Origin: JAIOQA01 sp035493675
GTDB taxonomy: Bacteria; Myxococcota_A; Polyangia; Haliangiales; Haliangiaceae
Direction: 5' to 3'
DNA: 7,010 nt
Assembly: GCA_035493675.1 (NCBI GenBank)
Contig: DATJIA010000076.1
Span: forward strand, 1 to 7,010
Below, in pieces: positions 4,950-7,010 of this stretch (positions within the stretch are counted from its first letter, which is position 1; each line of letters opens with the position of its first letter). A program made the position numbers and the translations under genes. The notes beneath the pieces are model-generated. The model was given only the letters and a program-made list of their open reading frames with translations, had not been told where the DNA came from and made no database searches.

Positions 4950-6326
4950 TCAGAGATCGCACGCGCCGCTCGGCTCGCCGGTGAGCGGGTTCAGACACGG
5001 CGCGCACTTGTCGCCCTTGTCCGCGCAGTCGCCGCGGCCGATCAGGAAGTTCGACACGGCCGGGATGCAGTCGGGCAGGCACACGCCCGGCTTGAACTTG
5101 TCGCCGAGCAAGACGCCGAGCAAGCCGGTATCGCACGCCGGCGGCTTGTAGCCCGGCATCAAGAAGACGTCGGGCGCGCAGATCAGCTGATCGGCGCCGC
5201 CCATCGCGTCGGGGCACGAGTCCTGACCGAGCTGGCTCGCCTTGTCGCCCGCGGCGGAGCTCGGCACGCACGTGCCGCGGCCGTCGCAGCACGTCGGCAG
5301 CTTGGTCGGTCCCGCGCCCGGGCCCGGATCGCACGACAGGTGACACGCGCCGGTGTCCATGCCGGAGAGCGGATCGTAGCAAGGCGCGCACAGCTCGTTG
5401 TCGGTGCACGTGTCCTTGGGCAACAAGGTCGCCTTCGCTTGCACGTCGGGCAGCACCTTCGACAAGCAGCGACCTTCCGCGCCGGCGACCGAGTGACAGG
5501 TCGCGGGGATGTAGTTGCCGCCCGCGGCGATGAAGACGTCGGGCACGCACTTCGACACGTTGTCGGGGCACGCGGCGAGCTTCGCCGCCATCGCGGGCGG
5601 CACCAGCGCGTCGGCCAAGCAGTGCGCGTCGGCGCCGCACGACGTCAGCGTCGACGGATCGATCACCGGCGGACCGGAGTGCGGGCACGTCGCGGGCCCC
5701 GGACCGCCGCCGCCGCCGTCGCCGCCGTTCGGATCTTGTCCGCACGCGAACGAGATCTGACACGCGCCGGTGGTGGTGCCGTCGAGCGGGTTCACGCACG
5801 GCGCGCAGCGCTCGTCGTCCGCGCACACGTCCTGCGGCAAGAGCGTCAGGTACTGCGCGACCTGCGGGATGCAACCGGAGAGGCACACGCCGTCGGCGTT
5901 CGACAGCGACTTGCACGCCTTCGGCGTGTACACGCCGCCGGTCTCGATGAACGGATCGGGCACGCACGCGCCGCCGCTCGGGCACTCGGCGAGGAAGCCC
6001 TTCAGCTGGCTCGGGATGACGTCGGACGGCAGACAGTGCGCGCCGCCGACCGAGTCGGTGCAGCACGCGGGCAGCGCGCTCGGATCGCGCGGCTTGCCGA
6101 GCGGGCCGTCGCAACCCGGATCCGGCAGTCCCTTGCCCGAGCCGAGGCCGTTGCCGTCGGCGCCGATGTCGCCGACATCGCATCCGCCGGCGAACAGGAA
6201 GATGGGGAGCGCGAGGACCAGGACCGCCAACGACGAGCGAAGCGAGTCGCTCGGGGAGGGGGCCCTACCGGCTTCGCCGGTGGGGAGGGGGCGGAGCCCC
6301 CTTGGGATCGATGAACAGCGACGCAT
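4950..6326 (-). CDS. Secreted lipoprotein with three tandem Cys-rich repeats
   Basis: I do not know a named family for this 458-residue protein. A long pre-signal segment (1-30) precedes a hydrophobic core (33-45) and FAGGC, with lipid Cys 49. The mature part holds three diverged repeats (about 67-197, 211-333, 341-458), each with C-(V/A)-P-D-x-F, a Tyr-x-Pro-x-x-Cys step, a single CL, and CAPC-x-(N/D)PL-(x)-G-x(3,4)-GAC near the end. Repeats one and two also share LLP-x-D-x-C. A Gly-rich linker (200-209) joins repeats one and two. About 39 mature cysteines suggest a disulfide-rich surface protein. I prefer ATG 6326; an in-frame ATG at 6446 would add 40 residues with no signal character. The ribosome site at 6326 is weak. 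The pre-signal segment is encoded by a REP-like hairpin element. Gene and secretion are well supported; a binding or structural role would be a guess. Confidence 0.85.
   Translation of the reverse strand: MRRCSSIPRGLRPLPTGEAGRAPSPSDSLRSSLAVLVLALPIFLFAGGCDVGDIGADGNGLGSGKGLPDPGCDGPLGKPRDPSALPACCTDSVGGAHCLPSDVIPSQLKGFLAECPSGGACVPDPFIETGGVYTPKACKSLSNADGVCLSGCIPQVAQYLTLLPQDVCADDERCAPCVNPLDGTTTGACQISFACGQDPNGGDGGGGGPGPATCPHSGPPVIDPSTLTSCGADAHCLADALVPPAMAAKLAACPDNVSKCVPDVFIAAGGNYIPATCHSVAGAEGRCLSKVLPDVQAKATLLPKDTCTDNELCAPCYDPLSGMDTGACHLSCDPGPGAGPTKLPTCCDGRGTCVPSSAAGDKASQLGQDSCPDAMGGADQLICAPDVFLMPGYKPPACDTGLLGVLLGDKFKPGVCLPDCIPAVSNFLIGRGDCADKGDKCAPCLNPLTGEPSGACDL
4953..6128 (-). repeat. Triplicated Cys-rich coding repeat
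   Basis: Three in-frame units encode the Cys-rich modules at about 6128-5736, 5696-5328 and 5306-4953. They align by cysteine spacing and by the CAPC...GAC block rather than by close base identity, so the duplication is old. Short identical DNA survives, for example TGACACGCGCCGGT at 5341-5354 less one flank base and again near 5758-5771, both at the GAC-Cys end of a unit. Confidence 0.7.
6234..6303. repeat. REP-like element of three adjacent hairpins
   Basis: Three perfect hairpins follow one another: CGAGCGA / TCGCTCG (6234-6240 with 6247-6253), ACCGGC-TTC-GCCGGT (6267-6281, extendable through CCCT / GGGG) and GGGGGC-GGA-GCCCCC (6287-6301). The string GGGGAGGGGGC is repeated in direct orientation between stems. 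This looks like a mobile or dispersed palindromic element rather than ordinary coding DNA. It lies in frame within the pre-signal codons of the Cys-rich lipoprotein. It could instead act as an RNA structure in the 5' part of that mRNA. Confidence 0.65.
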
Positions 6327-6578
6327 GATCGGATGTAGTTCAAGGTCGGGGCCACGGATCCCGCACGTGGGTTCACGCTCGCTTGTCTTCGAAAATCGGT
6401 GATCGTTTCCGGACGATCGGCCTCGGATCGCGTGCGGTTGCGGCATGGGGCCGAAGACATCGGGATCGGTGAGTTTTCCCCCGGGCGAATCGAGGTCTCA
6501 GCGGTGTGATCGATCGTGATGTCCATTGCCGATCGGTGTTCGTGGCGATGGTGTAGGTGTTGCTAAGGCGAACCTCGG
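6327..6578. other. Non-coding divergent region upstream of the Cys-rich lipoprotein and PDZ genes
   Basis: About 250 bases lie between the two divergent starts, with no gene I can support. It holds ATCGGTG three times (6395, 6465, 6532), an inverted repeat GATCGT/ACGATC around TTCCGG (6401-6418), and on the minus strand a partial sigma-54-like match TGGCCCCGACCTTGAA (6354-6339), which lacks the key GC at -12. No convincing sigma-70 promoter is visible in either direction. Confidence 0.4.
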
Positions 6579-7010
6579 ATGCGCGCGACCACGGTGGAAC
6601 CTGCGGAGTGGGCGGACGAAACGTCTCCCGGGCGGAAGCTCGCGGTGCGCGCGCAGCGCAACTTGCGATGGATGCGCCTCGGCGCGGTGCTCGCGATCGG
6701 CTACGCGGTCGCGCTGCTCGTGGTCGCGAGCCTGTCCGCGGATCTCGGCTTCTTCACCTATCAAGGCGGACCGGTCGTCGCGATCGACAGCGGCTCGGCG
6801 GCGGCGCAGGCCGGCCTGCGCACCGGCGACATGATCGTCGCCGTCGACGGCGTGCTGCTCGTCGACAACGCGGCGCGATCCGCGGCCGTGCAGGCGATCG
6901 AGCCCGGCGACACCGTCGTGCTCGAGATCGATCGCGGCGGCGCGACCGAGCAGGTTCGCTTCACCGCCGCGCGACGCTTGCCGCTCGGCTCCGCCGCCGG
7001 CGTCGCGCTC
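6579..7010 (+). CDS. Membrane protein with PDZ domain, C-terminus cut by the window edge
   Basis: The visible 144 residues comprise a charged cytoplasmic N-terminus (1-32), a hydrophobic helix (33-53, LGAVLAIGYAVALLVVASL) and a PDZ domain (about 63-130). The domain carries VVAIDSGSAAAQAGLRTGDMIVAVDG (67-90), with the typical AGL-x-x-GD-x-I-x-x-x-(D/N)G pattern, followed by IEPGDTVVLEIDRGG (106-120). PDZ domains bind peptide C-termini or hydrophobic ligands; here it should face the periplasm if the helix is a signal anchor. What follows is out of view: a sensor kinase, a protease or a further multi-helix part are all possible, so I assign no activity. ATG 6579 has AAGG ten bases upstream and an in-frame TAA at 6564-6566, so no earlier start exists. 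Presence of the gene and domain is well supported. Confidence 0.82.
   Translation, partial: MRATTVEPAEWADETSPGRKLAVRAQRNLRWMRLGAVLAIGYAVALLVVASLSADLGFFTYQGGPVVAIDSGSAAAQAGLRTGDMIVAVDGVLLVDNAARSAAVQAIEPGDTVVLEIDRGGATEQVRFTAARRLPLGSAAGVAL

Noticed and set aside
4150..5151. Plus-strand frame of 333 codons spanning tetR antisense, the GG peptide and part of the lipoprotein gene
   Set aside because: It crosses three better-supported genes in wrong frames and has the Arg-rich composition of a shadow frame.
5340..6402. Plus-strand frames opposite the Cys-rich lipoprotein
   Set aside because: The minus frame has a signal peptide and conserved Cys repeats; the plus frames have none.
6498..6964. Frames 6498-6764 and 6761-6964 on the minus strand and 6526-6834 on the plus strand
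   Set aside because: They conflict with the PDZ gene starting at 6579, which has a membrane helix and clear PDZ motifs.
1..7010. CRISPR arrays, tRNA or rRNA genes, transposases, attachment sites
   Set aside because: I looked for regularly spaced repeats, cloverleaf-like segments, and IS or integrase motifs on both strands and saw none.

Overview
The window is a very GC-rich chromosomal segment with densely packed genes, GTG as well as ATG starts, and long open frames antisense to real genes. Three separate lipoprotein precursors, a Cys-rich repeat lipoprotein with a Gly-rich linker, and a double-glycine leader peptide of the kind seen in predatory or soil deltaproteobacteria all point to Myxococcota. 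This taxonomic call is inference; no rRNA or marker gene is present.

Left part (1-2551). Two minus-strand genes form a likely operon: an ARPP-1-type lipoprotein (576-1631), then a membrane-anchored protein of unknown function that runs off the left edge (1-566). A short divergent intergenic region separates them from a plus-strand lipoprotein cyclophilin (peptidyl-prolyl isomerase, 1700-2551).

Middle (2514-4948). A divergent apolipoprotein N-acyltransferase (Lnt)-like gene (2514-3983) overlaps the cyclophilin gene tail to tail. Upstream of it, in the same direction, is a TetR-family regulator (4069-4668) with its own intrinsic terminator. Three near-identical 15-bp palindromes, consensus CCTAACRGTGTTAGG, lie in front of the Lnt-like gene (one) and the TetR gene (two). 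The pair at tetR coincides with a -35/-10 promoter and the ribosome binding site. The simplest reading is a self-repressing TetR that also controls the Lnt-like enzyme. A 64-residue peptide with a GG-type RiPP leader (4754-4948) is divergent from tetR and begins just beyond the operators, so it may belong to the same switch. No RiPP maturation enzyme lies in the window.

Right part (4950-7010). A minus-strand secreted lipoprotein with three Cys-rich repeats (4950-6326) ends one base from the peptide gene. Its pre-signal N-terminus is encoded by a triple-hairpin REP-like element (6234-6303). After about 250 bp of non-coding DNA, a plus-strand membrane protein with a PDZ domain (from 6579) runs off the right edge.

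The theme is the cell envelope: lipoproteins, an enzyme related to the one that N-acylates them, an envelope-directed foldase and a PDZ membrane protein. The tetR / Lnt-like / GG-leader peptide unit with its shared operators is the best candidate for an undescribed regulated system.
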